A stretch of DNA of 64,000 nt from Simmondsia chinensis (GCA_018398585.1 JAGTTD010000002.1:28636186-28700185); one strand, 5' to 3'. Positions 1 through 10,745 are shown, numbered from the stretch's first letter. Notes: generated by a model from the letters alone, not told the origin. Numbers and translations: made by a program.

Positions 1-655
1 GAAGTTCCCCAAGGGGGTCACCCAACCACCGGATGGAGTCCGCTACACCAGCCCGGGGGCTAAAATCAATCGTGTCCCAGATGGGTCAGAGCTCCAAACA
101 ACCCTGTGGAAATCTCCACAGACCACCCTCAATAATGGATGAGACCCGAGAATCCCAATGAAGTCCAGAGGAGGTGAGCAGTCGAGCAAGGAAGCGCTCC
201 GAAAGACGACCACATGGCAGCCTGTAATTAGTCCAAAGGGCAGTGTCAAGGCCATCACCTATGACATGATAGATCACACTAGAGCAGAGGCGGCGGACCG
301 ATAAAATCTGACGCCAGCACAAAGAAGCAGAACTCGTCGCCTGAATAGTCCAGAAGCTCCTCCCTCGAAGCCAGTTCAGATGAATCCAACGCGGCCATAA
401 TGAGGAAGGGTTAGAAAGGAGGAACCAGATATGCTACATAATCGAAGCCTGGTTCCACTCAGCAAGGCGACGGAGCCCAAGACCACCCTCCCGCCAAGGG
501 TAACACAAATGCCTCCAAGCAACCTTCGCCCCTCCCGGGGCCAACAAAGATCCTCTCCAAAGGAACACCGCAAGAGTCGACTCAATCTTCCTGATCATCG
601 TCTTCAGGAGCATGAAGATCAATGACCAGTAGACCTGAGTGGCGAAAAGAACAGA
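1..655 (-). pseudogene. LINE C-terminal region (zf-RVT part), cut by window edge
   Basis: This continues the reverse transcriptase frame of the neighbouring LINE ORF after one in-frame UGA at about 656-658. Around 434-622 it reads ESTLAVFLWRG...GAKVAWRHLCYPWREGGLGL, the conserved block that follows RT in plant L1 LINEs and leads into the zf-RVT zinc-binding region. Further on (86-322) come CWRQILSVR and GDGLDTALWTNYRLPCG, which match the usual 'GDG..TSLW.D.W' segment. A second in-frame stop lies near 430. The C-terminus runs off the left edge, so any RNase H part is outside the window. It is clearly a LINE remnant; only the exact domain boundaries are uncertain. Confidence 0.8.
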
Positions 656-2320
656 TCAGATAAGCTGCGGACGACCAACATATGATAGAGAATGGGAGGT
701 CCAGAGCCGTATACGAGAGAGAATGCGATCCAGCAGTGGCTTGCAGTCAATGTACCGCAGCCGAGAAGTGATAAGTGGTACTCCCAGATATCGAACTGGG
801 CACTGCCCAAGGTTGAAACCCAGAACACCCAAAATGTCCCGCTGAGTCGCAGAGTCCACCCCTGCTAGAAAAACTGAGCTCTTCGCTGCATTCGAGGACA
901 GCCCCAAGAGTACAGCAAAGCGGTCTAAAACCTCACGAACAACAGATACACTACCCATATCACCCCAACAGAAGATCATCAGGTCATCAGTAAAACACAT
1001 GTGTGTCAACCCAGTACGACGACAACACGGATGATAGCGAAAACACGGGTCATCGATAGCACGGCGAAGCAACGCTCGGAGACCCTCCATAGCGATAACA
1101 AACAAATAAGGAGAGAGAGGGTCACCCTGACGTACACCTCGACTGGAGTGGAAGAACCCCTGAAGTTCACCATTGATGGCGACGAAAAAGCGGGCTGTAG
1201 AGAGGCACTCACGGATCCAACCAATCATGACCTCAGGAATCCCCATACTCCTCATACTAGCTAGAATAAAATCCCATCGAACAGTGTCAAAAGCCTTACG
1301 GATATTGACCTTCAGTGCACAACGAGGCGAGACCTGAAGGTGATAACCGCGCATCAACTCCTGTGTCAAAAGGATGCTGTCAGAGATCCGAAAACCCGGA
1401 ATAAACGTTGTCTGAGCATCGCCAATCAACCCGGGAAGGACACCCTTCAACCTGTTTGCAATGATCTTAGTGATACACTTATAGATCACATTACAACAAG
1501 AGATAGGGCGGAAGTCACCAAAGGTGGAGGGAGTCTCCACCTTAGGCACAAGACATATCTTGGTGGTGTTCAGGGCACCCAGCATGCGCCCTAAGATGAA
1601 GAAAGACTGCGCGGCCCTAATCACTGCTCCTCTGACCACCTCCCAAGCCCTCTTAAAAAAAAGGGAAGTGTAACCATCAGGCCCCAGGGCCCTGTCATCA
1701 TCTATGAAAAAGAGAGCATCACGAACCTCAGCTACAGAGATCGTGGAGATAAGCGAGCGAGCCTGATCCTCAGAAATACGAGCCTCAAAAATGTCAGAAA
1801 CATCCTCAATCAGCAGACCACCCGGCTCAGTCAACAAATCCTGGAAGAAAGTAACCCCGGCACGAGAGATCAACTGCGGATTATATGTCCTCTCACCATC
1901 AGAACCAACAATTGATGAGATCCGATTCCGGGCCTGCCGATGGAGAACAGACCGATGAAAGAACCGAGTGCTCTGATCCCCGAGCAAAAGCCACTGAATA
2001 CGCCACTTCTGACGGTAGAACGCCTCCTCATCCCGACACAAAGCGAAATACTCACAAAAAAGACGGCGCTCCTCAAGACGAAGAGAAGGACTCTCAGGGT
2101 CCTCATCCAAGGCCCTCTGGCTCATGGCCCAAGCATCACGGGCCACCTCAACTCTGGCCGAAATGTGACTATAATGGCGGGCGTTGAGGGCCTCCAACTC
2201 AATCTTCAGCAGCTTCAGCTTCTAAGTGAGCTAATACATCGGAGTACCCTCAACACAAGTGTCCCAGACTCGTCTAACAGTGGGGAGGAAGTTCTCGTGA
2301 TCAGCCCAAAAAATTGAAGA
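656..2320 (-). pseudogene. LINE reverse transcriptase (L1 type), nearly open
   Basis: A 513-codon open stretch (656-2197) carries the full L1-type RT core. In order it shows FFKRAWEVV, ALNTTKICLVPKVETP, FRPISCCNVIYKCITKIIANRLK, a QTTFIPGFRISDSILL block, NIRKAFDTVRWDF, GVRQGDPLSPYLF and FTDDLMIFC. The catalytic FADD-type motif reads FTDD. The frame extends upstream to about 2320 through FWADHENFLPTVRRVWD, broken by two stops near 2225-2234, and ends at an in-frame UGA where relatives have Arg (QLI*SVLFATQVYW). A CGA-to-TGA change would explain that stop. The product would reverse-transcribe LINE RNA at the nicked target. It is downstream of the endonuclease on the same strand, in another frame. 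Confidence 0.93.
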
Positions 2321-2815
2321 ACTTGAAAGGAAGTCGCCTGGCACAACGTTCCCCAAGCCCTCGCACAACAATGGCGCTATGATCCGAAACAATATGTCGA
2401 GCAAGGATCTCGGCAGATGCGATGGGGAAATCATGGAGCCAACCCACACTAACAAGGCACCAGTCAAGCTGCTTGAGAATCAAGCGGCCATCCTCGGCCT
2501 CATTGGACCACGTAAAATGAAGACCCGAAGAGGAGATGAGCGTAAGCTCAGCCTCAGTAACACACTCCTGGAAGTCGTCCATGTGGGCCGGCCAACCCTC
2601 CTGGCCGCCGCATTGATCAGAGAGACTAAGGATGGCGTTGAAATCCCCAAGTAGGATCCAAGGCTCACCCAAGGGACTCAAGCTAGTGCTCCGAATATAG
2701 TCCCATACAGCCCGGTGAGGACCCGGCTCGTTAAAGCCATAAAAAAAAGTAGCGAGAAAGCTCACAGCCCCAGAAAGATCAGAGATACAACAAGTAAAGA
2801 ACTGGTCCCTAGGGG
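2301..2815 (-). pseudogene. LINE apurinic-type endonuclease domain, 5' truncated
   Basis: The translation shows the exonuclease-endonuclease-phosphatase fold typical of L1 LINEs: FLATFFYGFNEP, WILLGDFNAILSLSDQCGG (catalytic GDFN), FTWSNEAEDGRLILKQLDWCLVS and IVSDHSAIVVRG (conserved SDH). It would nick target DNA to prime reverse transcription. The N-terminal portion is missing: LINE-like coding stops at about 2815, where the gypsy remnant begins. A frameshift near 2320 separates it from the RT frame (FKFFNFLG against FWADHENF). Family assignment is secure. Confidence 0.88.
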
Positions 2816-2859
2816 AGGGTAGATGTATAACTAGGAACTGGCCCCCAAGTTGGAATTCC

Positions 2860-3330
2860 GATAACTAGGAATTCCATTCTAGATTTCTTGGTAGCCTTTT
2901 GTCCTCGAAACACAACGTTCATGGTAATTGCTCCTAATGGTTTGACCGCTTCCTCCGTGAAGCCTACCACAGGGTAGTGAACTGGAGAAATTTTGCTGCT
3001 TAACATTTCCATTTGCTTAAAACATTGGTAGAAGAGTACGTTTACTGCACTTCCTTGATCTACTAGCACCCGATGTACACAATATTGCTCCATTTCAAGG
3101 GTAATAACTACAGGATCATCATGTGGGACATAAACATCACTCAAGTCTTCCTCATTAAAAGTGATTTCCAACAGGGGTCGAATTCTTTTTACTTGTTCTC
3201 TTTCTAGTTTGGATGAACAAAAATTACTAGGATGTAAAGTTCGAGATATAATGGCAATCTTCTTTTTAGGTTGTTCTATCAATTCTCTTGGAGGTACCGG
3301 TATCAGTGCTTTATTGTCTGGGTCCTTTAA
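2860..3330 (-). pseudogene. Gypsy retropepsin-like aspartic protease region
   Basis: Near the start the translation reads PVPPRELIEQPKKKIAIISR, then EITFNEEDLSDVYVPHDDPVVITL and CVHRVLVDQGSAVNVLFYQCF. In plant gypsy polyproteins the last block is normally a V-D-T/S-G-S-S catalytic loop; here it is VDQGSAVNVLF, so the loop is kept but the residue after Asp is changed. It continues VVGFTEEAVKPLGAITM, matching the usual 'FGGE.....G.I.L' flap region. The frame runs into unrelated sequence at about 2860. Confidence 0.8.
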
Positions 3331-3559
3331 CTGTGGGCCTGGGTTAGCTACTCCAGCCTGATCATCCCGAGCTTGTTTTCTTCTTGCTTGACATTCTTTT
3401 TTTTGTATGGTCGTAGAATTGATGGTAATTGCACCGCTTTGACTTGGCTTGTGAATTGATGGGCATTTTCAACCCATAGGACATTCTTTTAAAAGAGAGA
3501 GGTCAATGTGCCAATTTTCCCTGTATCGCATAAGCAAAATGTCTTGTAGGTCTTTGTAC

Positions 3560-4100
3560 TTGTACTCTTGGTTTCAATATCATCTCTAGTGCCCTTGGCT
3601 TTGTCGAATGAGACGCTTATGACTTCTCTCGTTGCCTTTCGGTGGCTCCTAGCCGCATTCTTCCTACTACTGTCATAACATCTTCGGTCGATATGTATTT
3701 ATTGGCTATACTCCATAGGTCGTCTATGGTTTCTGGTTGTTTTTTAGCCAAGGAGAGTTTAAAGTCTGAATGTTTTAGTCCGTTGGTAAAGGCGCCAATG
3801 GCAGTTTCATCAGCTAGTCCCGGTATATCTATCATTTCTCTAGTGAATTGCCTAATACAATCTCTTAAAGTTTCGGATTCTTTTTACTGTAACTGTATCA
3901 ATTGTGTAGCCGCCTTTCTTCTTCTCTTATTACTTACAAAGTGCTTAGAGAAGCGCTCCGCTAACTGTGCAAAACCGTTGATTGAACTAGGAGGCAGGAA
4001 AGAAAACCAAGATTGGGCCACTCCCTTTAAGGTGGCTAGAAATCACTTACACCACACTTTCCCTGAAGCATTCAGTATGGTCTTCTAGATGTTGAGATCT
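3560..4100 (-). pseudogene. Gypsy gag (Retrotrans_gag) fragment
   Basis: On the minus strand I read LKGVAQSWFSFLPPSSI, GFAQLAERFSKHFVSNKRRR, then ATQLIQLQ followed by an in-frame stop and KESETLRDCIRQFTREMIDI, PGLADETAIGAFTNGLKHSD and KPETIDDLWSIANKYISTED. This is the canonical Retrotrans_gag order (A..WF..L...SI..F..L...F...F, then L..Y...F), encoding the capsid-like structural protein. One stop at about 3888 breaks it. Upstream (4100-4560) are low-quality N-terminal gag remnants with no clear domain. Confidence 0.85.
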
Positions 4101-4590
4101 GTCAAAGAGGTCATTGTTGGGAACCTTAATTTTTTATGCCAAAAAAGAAAAAATTGTTAGTGAAAAAGAAGAGTACATAACTGGAACTTCAGGAATTGAG
4201 TGAATCATTGCCTCTTAAAGAAAACAGGTAGGATCTTACTGGCTCTTGTGTCTGATGTGGATGTTTGTCATAGATTCATCCTCCATGCTGTCGTGGTCCA
4301 TTTGTACGTCTTCCGAGATTTTGTTGTTACGATCAAATTCATGGTAAGGATGAACTCTTCCCCTTCATATTTTTCCTTTTGCCGAAATTCATGGGCGTAA
4401 TCATGCTCAGCTCCTGTTAACCTTACATTTTTAGGGTCCGAGATATTTTCGGGCACTTGTGATGTTTACTTTTTTATAAGCTGTTCTAAAACTGTTTGTA
4501 TATTTTGGATTTGACTCTTTGGAACTTGTTCGATTTCATCATCTTTAATTGGGGGATCTGGGGATCTCGATAATTCAGTCATATCGTCTT

Positions 4591-4606
4591 TTCACAGACG
4601 GCGCCA
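4591..4606 (-). other. Primer-binding-site-like motif of the gypsy fragment
   Basis: Minus strand TGGCGCCGTCTGTGAA lies just upstream of the gag remnant. TGGCGCC is the 3'-end complement of a tRNA with a GGCGCCA acceptor end and is common in plant gypsy elements. The LTR terminus immediately upstream is not a clean ..CA, so the LTR/PBS boundary is blurred. Confidence 0.6.
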
Positions 4607-4880
4607 ATTATATTTTTGGTGTTCAGTAGGTGATTGAGAAGAAGCTAAACTCAAGCCACTTTTAAAGATTATCGAGATCCCCTTTTCCCCTTTTGTTTTA
4701 CTTCCCCCTTTTTTTTTTTTTTTTTTTTTTTTTCCTCTCTTTCCATATTTATAGCATTGTAGTGGTGAGAGGATAGGTGTTCATCTTTTTCCTTGTAAGC
4801 TAGGTTTTCTTTTATTTATGTCAATCTTATTTTAGAAGTGTCTTAAAAGAAGAAAAAGTTGATAAGTTAGGCTGTTTTTT

Positions 4881-5029
4881 ACCCCTACTAGACCAACTGT
4901 GTTATTTTTTATCCCTACTGGGCTAATTATGTTTTTTTTATCCCTACTGGGCGAATTATGTTATTTTTTATCCCCACTGGGTGAATTACGTTGATTTTTC
5001 TCCTACTAGGCGAATTGCGTTAATTTTTG
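4881..5029. repeat. Minisatellite, five copies of a ~30-bp unit
   Basis: Five head-to-tail units of about 29-30 bp begin near 4881, 4911, 4940, 4970 and 5000. Each has the core TCCCTACTGGGCGAATTATG followed by a T-run. The copies are diverged but phase is kept. It lies where the 5' LTR of the minus-strand gypsy element should be. Confidence 0.85.
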
Positions 5030-5930
5030 CCTTTTTTCTGAATCACAAGCATGCATGTTGATACAATTATAGATGTATGATTTCATTAAATTGAGGCTGA
5101 TGTTTCACAAAAATGCTTTGTATAACCATATATGTTGATGTGGTTATGAGGTTAATATGTCCATGAACATTAATATGATAATGAATTTTACAGGTTTGTT
5201 ATTTATGAACATGAATGCCTTTGTTGATTGATAAAATGCAAGTAATGTGGATTTGAGTATATTCACTGGATCATGAAGTATATGTTTATTTTACATCTAT
5301 TGATCCCTAATGTGACTGATATAAAAATATTAAAATTAAAGTTCATGATTAATGATGATGAAAGAAGTTGTATAAAAGCACTTGGTAATGATGAGTTATA
5401 ATTTCATAATTCACCGTGTATCTCCGGTGGGTTTTCCTATGTTATTGGATGTAATGCTTCAATCGAATTAGGCTTGCATGTGAAAATTTTTATCACCCAT
5501 CATAATTAATGTGGTTAAAGTAATGTCTACATTCATTTTTAAGGGGCATGTGCGTATGATAGTTAAGTAATCCATAGTTAGTTGGTGCAATAATCGTGAT
5601 TCTTTTCATCAGTTAAAACGAAGTGCATTTATACAATGAATGTGAAGATGCTCAAGTTGAGTCTAATTTATATGCAGTTGTTGCATGGAAAATAAGGTTA
5701 TTATGTGATTGTACATTCACATGTTGTTAGTCATCAAAGTGACAAAAATTAAGAGTATACGACTACTGAATTCTGATGACTCGTGTATTACACATAAAGT
5801 TAGATGCTTATAAATGGCATAATAATTCATATGATTTAGCTATGGGTAAATTGATATGTAAATAGAAATGAGTGCATTAAAATGACTTTGAGTCTTTCAT
5901 TGATATTGAATGATGCATTGTGATTATGTG
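5030..5930. other. AT-rich non-coding stretch, nothing recognised
   Basis: I see no open frame, terminal repeat or domain match on either strand. It lies between the gypsy fragment and the decayed copia element and could be old LTR or untranslated sequence of either. No boundary motif decides it. Confidence 0.5.
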
Positions 5931-6900
5931 AAGTAAAGTATATTATGAAGAAAGTCATAATTGAGGGAAAATCCCTGGAAATACTCTAAAACTTTGACAG
6001 AGTAAAAGAATATGAAAAGAGAAGTCCTAGCGATCGGACTTGTAAATTTCTAGAGGAATGAACTAGAGATAAAATGAATGTCAAAGTTCAATACTATTGT
6101 GTCATAAAATGTGCTCCCGTGACAAAATTATGAAGTTTTGCAATTTTGCCTTTTGAAAGACGTAATTAACGAATCCGAAAAGTACATATGACTAGTTTAA
6201 CAATGACAGAGGATTCGTTGTATGTACATTGATTACATATTGAAATTTGGTATGAATATGTAGAACCAAATGAAAATGTTTCAATAGTATAATTGGAATC
6301 TAAAAAGGTTAGATGTTGCCTTTGTTGTTGGATATCTAAGTATATATAACTAGTTATGTAAGTAAAGGTAACTGGCATATGGTACATAAGGTACTGGAAT
6401 GATCATGAATTATGGATTTTATTTTAATGAATGCTCTTCTATTTAGAAGAATACTTGGATGCCATTTGTATACCCGATAAGGAGGACTACGCTTCTAAAG
6501 CGAGTGAATGTTACAAAGTGGTGGGGGTGTTATTCCTTGGATTTCAAGAAACATACAAGTATTATTAACTCCAGCGTGGTTGTAGAGTTTATTGTTCTGG
6601 TTTCTGCTTGTAAAGAAGCAAAATGATTAAAAGATCTTGTGTTTAAGATTCCTTTGAAGCCTAAGCCACTATTGATTATTTCTATCCATTGTGATAGTGA
6701 GATGTGCTTTCAAATGTATAAGAGTGAGATGTATCACTAAAAGTCTGGACACATTAGTGTCAAATATTGGTAAGTGAAATAACTCATGAAAGATTCAGTG
6801 ATCACAGTGGACTTTGATAATGCAAGTCAAAATCTAGCGAATCTCTTATTTAAAAACATTGGTAGACACTTGATAATAAATAAATGAAGGAATGGTGTGA
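5931..6900 (+). pseudogene. Decayed copia pol remnant (linker and RNase H)
   Basis: This is recognisable by its DNA similarity to the better preserved copia at 20.8-25.5 kb. The stretch starting 'gagggaaaatccctggaaat' (about 5963) parallels 22671, just before the RT. The stretch starting 'gaggactacgcttctaaagc' (about 6481) parallels the RNase H region at about 23912. The segment starting 'gattcctttgaagcctaagc' (about 6648) parallels 24070. Most of the RT core is missing between about 6130 and 6430, and no frame remains open. It is an old, internally deleted copy. Confidence 0.8.
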
Positions 6901-7501
6901 AACCTGTCATTATTAGTCACCCATAATAGGCCCTCAACTTGAACGCCTAGTATGATGCTAGGTCTTGGGTTCAATGAGAGAGACTTATCATGCATGTGAC
7001 TGCAAGCACTCAATGAGAATTTTCCATCCCATGTTTGTAGTGCTTGGTACCTGCATCAGAGATACTAAGAGGATGAGCTATGCTTTTAATGGACCTGATT
7101 TTTAAATTCTTATTGAGTGTCACACCACAGGGACATGATCAATGAGGTCCACCTTAGTGAGTGTTGTAGTTTTGCCACTTCAAAGGGGTGATTTTTGACT
7201 AAGGTTTTGGCCCTGAAACACTCGCGAAGGGTACAGGATACAAGGCCATAAATGTGTCGATCTGGGAGTTGTAGGGCGTGTACAGGGATTACGCCTTGTG
7301 CGTGATTAGATAGTCGGTTAGTCAAATGGGCTGTATGGTTCAAAGCTTGGTTTACCATTTTCGATCCGATTAACAGTATGGTCTCTTCATTAGCTGGGGG
7401 TTCAGTCGTGAGACACCCTCATTGATGCACAATAAGGCCTCATTTAGTATTGAGATGCCGTATATGAGAATGATTGTATTTTGAAAATGGTGAGTGAATG
7501 T
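6901..7501 (+). other. Copia 3' non-coding region before the 3' LTR
   Basis: About 600 bp between the RNase H remnant and the LTR align with 24331-24920 of the second copy. Shared stretches include 'ttcaatgagagag', 'gggtacaggatacaaggcc' and 'gtcaaatgggctgtatggttc'. It ends in a degenerate polypurine tract (tgaaaatggtgagtgaatg) just before the LTR. A short open frame on the opposite strand (7110-7358) is not a gene. Confidence 0.75.
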
Positions 7502-8200
7502 TGATGTAATTTCAAAATAAAATATTTAATAAAGTGTTTGAAGTTTGTCCGATACGTGATTTTGAAGTGTATTGGCTTGTATAAGATGTGCCGACACACA
7601 GATACCATGTATCGACATACAGCTTAACAGAACTAATTTGAAGTGTCTGTGTGTCGACACACAGGGCCCGTGTGTCAACACACAGATCTTACAGAATTAC
7701 AGTAACATGGTTTTTTCAGTCCTTTTAGCAGTTCTTTAGGTGATGTTTTGGGACGTCTTTAAGGCCTCTTTTATATAAACATTTCCTCTAGTTTATTTGG
7801 AAAAATACACATGAAGGGTGTTTGCTTGCAAGTATTGTGAAATATTAAAAAGGGAAAGTGTCACTTCGTAAAAGAACGTGTCCTTTCATGAAAAGACACT
7901 TGAAAACTATAAATAACCCCTCCTCTCTCATTTTTAAGAGAGAATGATCTTATGAAAAACAATTGCAAGAAACACTTGAATGAATTCATAAGAAAGTGTT
8001 ATGAAAGTCTTGAAAAACTTCATTCTCATTTATCTCAATATATCTCTCCTCTTACACATCTTCACTTCATTTTGGTTGTCGTTGTATCCCTGAGGATATT
8101 TCATACTCTGAAATAAGCCTTAAAAAAAGTGATTACACGGCCCCGACACCTGAGATTGTATGGTTACTCGGTTCTCGGTTTATTGGGAAATTCTCCAACA
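7502..8200 (+). repeat. Copia LTR, left copy (699 bp)
   Basis: It begins TGATGTAATTTC after the polypurine tract and ends CTCCAACA. It is homologous to the LTR at 24921-25514. Between 7588 and 7690 are four copies of a (C)TGTGTCGACACACAG-type palindrome, one perfect over 18 bp at 7647-7664. A TATA box candidate, TATAAATA, is at 7908-7915 and is followed by a CT-rich stretch. No target duplication could be paired because the 5' LTR is absent. Confidence 0.8.
7908..7915 (+). promoter_or_regulatory. TATA box candidate of copia LTR
   Basis: TATAAATA, preceded by C and followed by ACCCC, sits about 290 bp from the LTR 3' end, with the palindrome cluster 220-320 bp upstream. The corresponding place in the second LTR copy (about 25307) reads TACAAATG, so only this copy keeps it. 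Confidence 0.5.
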
Positions 8201-8349
8201 CATGTTGGGGTCACTTGAGGCAATAATTTGGTAAGAATTTTGTTTTGAATTGTGGCATGGAGCTAGAGGCATATAAATTCCTCGATGCCAAAAAGGTCTC
8301 AAGAATAGAAGCATAGAAGAACAAATGACACTGAAGTGACCGCACAAAT

Positions 8350-8621
8350 TCTACCAACATGTATTTTATGTTTCATGTATATATGTAATTGATTAATAAT
8401 TACATTTTATATTTTGTATATTATATTATTTATTAATAAGATTGTAATTTTGTTTATATTATACATTTATTTTGTATTTTTTTATTTATCAAAAAAAAAT
8501 AAGCCAAAAAAAAGGTCTGACCCGGGTCTAACCAAGGATTGAAACATCCAACTCGTGACCCATGGCAAACCCATGACCTGACCAAACCTGGCCCATCCAG
8601 GACCAAGTTAGGGATCACCCC

Positions 8622-8652
<31 letters not shown>

Positions 8653-8740
8653 AACCCGACCTGTGTCGACTCCTCTGTACCATTCTGGCTGCAGGTCTGG
8701 TAATAGGTTGACACGGGTCGAGCCATTGACCACCTCTAGG
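8350..8740. repeat. AT-rich block plus MITE-like segment with poly-C tract
   Basis: 8350-8510 is AT-rich. 8515-8740 is rich in GACCCGGGTC/GACCTG words typical of non-autonomous hAT elements and ends GACCACCTCTA, a plausible hAT terminus (TAGAGGTGGTC on the other strand). It contains an uninterrupted run of about 24 C at 8618-8642 followed by A12. A matching left terminus was not found, so the element assignment is tentative. Confidence 0.4.
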
Positions 8741-8751
8741 GACATACAACT

Positions 8752-9203
8752 CATATGAAGAGGCATTTGGGTGTTTGTATGGCAAGAACATTGGAATTAA
8801 AGCAACAAAACATGCCTAACTTCTTGCTAGTTGATGTACAGTCTATTGTAGTTACAAGACAATTTGTTTCTCCTATACATGATGCCAAGCTTAACATGGA
8901 AAAGATTCGAGTAGCTATTGCACATTGGATTCTTGTGCACAATTTTTGAGGAAGAAGGTTTTAATATAATGATGAAGCTTGGTATGCCAGAATGGCAAGA
9001 AATATCACATTAAACAACAAAAGTGATTGTTCCAAAGTATATGAGATTGAAAAGAAGAGACAAAAGGGAAAGCTGAAAAACATTAACAGAATTTGTTTAA
9101 ATACGGATTTGTGGAAATCCAAATATCGAAAGATTGAGTACATTGTAGTTTGGCATTGTGTTAATTCTGACTTGAAAGAATGAGGAATTGAGAATAAAGT
9201 AAG
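8752..9203 (+). pseudogene. hAT transposase (RICESLEEPER type), 5' exon
   Basis: The translation starts in the tail of a BED zinc finger (THMKRHLGVC). It continues with MEKIRVAIAHWILVHNF, a frame change, YNDEAWYARMARNIT, KVYEIEKKRQKGKLKNINRI and CLNTDLWKSKYRKIEYIV, the characteristic RICESLEEPER/DAYSLEEPER hAT order leading to the first RNase H-like Asp (TDLW). The frame then reads GIENK and meets a GTAAG splice donor at 9199-9203, matching a known exon end in this family. Stops at about 8947 and 9181 and the lost BED start make it a pseudogene. Confidence 0.85.
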
Positions 9204-9269
9204 CTGATAAATTGCTTTTTTATCTTTTGTTTTATTATCAATATTTTATATGGATTGAGCCAAAATTGT

Positions 9270-10009
9270 GGCCTATCTACTGTCAATATTATTTTCGCTA
9301 TTGATAATGCGAATGTCAATGACTCTTGTATAAAGATTCTTAAGGACATATTCTCTAGAGCTAATAGGTTGGAATGTGGAGAAAAAGGTGTTTCATTCTA
9401 GATATTATGTCCATATTTTAAATATCATGGTGCAATATGACCCTCATAAAATAAAAGATGTAATTAAAGAAGTTCCCGAGAGTATTAAGTACATAAAGGA
9501 AGGGATGCGAGATTAAAGATATTTGCTGAAATTGTTTCACAACTGCAAATTCCTCACAAGTTGTTGGGTATTGGAATGTAAGACACGGTCAAAATCAACA
9601 CATGATACATTGCCAATTACTATCATGTTCAATGAAGTACTTGCACGTTACATTATCAAGTTCCTTCTTATCCTTATTGTCCTGACGACGAAAGAGGGGA
9701 GAAAGTTGAGAGATTGTGTTCAATTTTGTAGGTCTTCAAAGACATAATGGATATCAATTTAGGATCAGAGTATCCAACATATAATTTCTTTTCTTTTGAA
9801 AGTTCATGAAATAAAAATTTTGTTGGATAAGCATTTATATTCTAGAGATGAATTTAGTCGATTGTTAGTCACAAAAAGGAAAGAAAGGCTTTGATAAATA
9901 TTGTGGGAAGTGCAATTTGTTGATAAGTATAGCTTCAGTGTTAAATCCTAGAGTAAAAATAAGGTTGATCGAGTAAAAATAAGGTCGTTTGAGTATATTT
10001 TTCTCGAAC
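9270..10009 (+). pseudogene. hAT transposase middle part, before the LINE insertion
   Basis: Downstream of an intron the coding remnants resume: VNIIFAIDNANVNDSC, ILKDIFSRANRLECG, then LKLFHNCKF, VLECKTRSKSTHDTL and TIMFNEV (relatives have LDCKTRWNSTYEML), and finally EIKILLDKHLYSRDEFSRLL. Several frameshifts and stops are present. From about 9770 the sequence is duplicated on the far side of the LINE (16548-16790), so the insertion history here is not a simple target duplication. Confidence 0.75.
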
Positions 10010-10200
10010 GAGGAATTGAGAATAAAGTAAGTTACACTCGATTTTTTTGCTGTTATATTTTGTTGGATACCTTTATGCCTGCTTATTTTACTTAAGTGTC
10101 TAGATAACTTGGTTATTTATGGATTGAGCCTTGTGCTCTTGCTTGCCCGTTAGGCTCTGAATGTCAGTCATGTGCTAACTTGTGTTTCTCATGGTTCGTT
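10010..10200 (+). other. Repeated hAT exon-end/intron-start segment and LINE 5' leader
   Basis: 10010-10031 is identical to 9182-9203 (exon end GAATTGAGAATAAA plus GTAAG donor). The shared word ATGGATTGAGCC recurs further on (10117-10128 and 9251-9262), so a second partial hAT copy, including intron, lies here. The following bases up to 10221 are probably LINE 5' leader. Exact junctions cannot be fixed by eye. Confidence 0.5.
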
Positions 10201-10221
10201 TTCTCTCTTAATGGTGTCATT

Positions 10222-10745
10222 ATGAAGATTCTTTGCTAGAATATTAGAGGTTTAGCTTAGACTGGCTACCCAACAGGAGCTGTTGGGATTGACAAAGAGA
10301 TTCAGACCCAATCTCATTGCTATTTTAGAAACACTTGCTTCCCAATCTATCTTCGAAAAGTTTTTCCAATGATGTGCTATGACAAGGGTCACTATGCTCC
10401 TCCTATTAACCATGTTGGTGGAATATGGCTCCTTTGGCACTCTTTCCTTTGTGAGGTTGAAGTTAGATCTATGGATAACAAGGTGGCCCATCTTACGGGT
10501 ATGGACCGTTCTTATGCTCAAACCTTCTCGCTATCTCTAATATATGCCCCAAATAAAGACAATGAGAAAGACTATTTTTGGGATAGCCTATTACGACAAA
10601 GCCAATCAGTCAGTAGTCCCTTATGTCTCGTTAGAGATTTCAATGAACTCACGAAGATGTTAGACAAACTAGGTGGCACCACGGCGCAAGATAGGCACCT
10701 TATTAGGCTTAATGCCTTTTGTAATCAACAGGCGTTGAGTGATAT
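10222..10745 (+). pseudogene. LINE endonuclease, 5' half
   Basis: The start MKILC*NIRGLA* corresponds to the MKILCWNIRGL start of plant LINE ORF2; the Trp codon is now a stop. After frame changes it reads NHVGGIWLLWHS, FSLSLIYAPNKDNEKDYFWD and PLCLVRDFNELTKMLDKLGG. The catalytic GDFN motif is RDFN here, so the enzyme would be dead even without stops. The coding sequence is interrupted after QALSDI by the solo LTR and resumes at 12951. Confidence 0.85.

Larger units (their letters stand above)
2816..5029 (-). mobile_element. Ty3/gypsy retrotransposon fragment (PBS, gag, protease)
   Basis: Read on the minus strand from 4606 down, this piece has a PBS-like TGGCGCC motif, a Retrotrans_gag domain and a retropepsin-like protease, the normal 5' order of a gypsy element. 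RT, integrase and the rest are absent; the fragment is cut at about 2816 against the LINE. Sequence right of 4607 should be its 5' LTR or leader and contains a 30-bp minisatellite. I could not define the LTR start, so the right boundary is approximate. Confidence 0.7.

Noticed and set aside
43..845. Several plus- and minus-strand ORFs of 60-78 codons
   Set aside because: They are other-frame shadows of the LINE RT and zf-RVT region; only the frame with LINE motifs is real.
1885..2317. Plus-strand ORFs of 100 and 125 codons opposite the LINE
   Set aside because: No domain; they are antisense to the RT N-terminal part, whose frame has recognisable motifs.
8454..8726. 90-codon minus-strand ORF with a Gly run
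   Set aside because: The Gly run is the poly-C tract translated; the region is MITE-like repeat.
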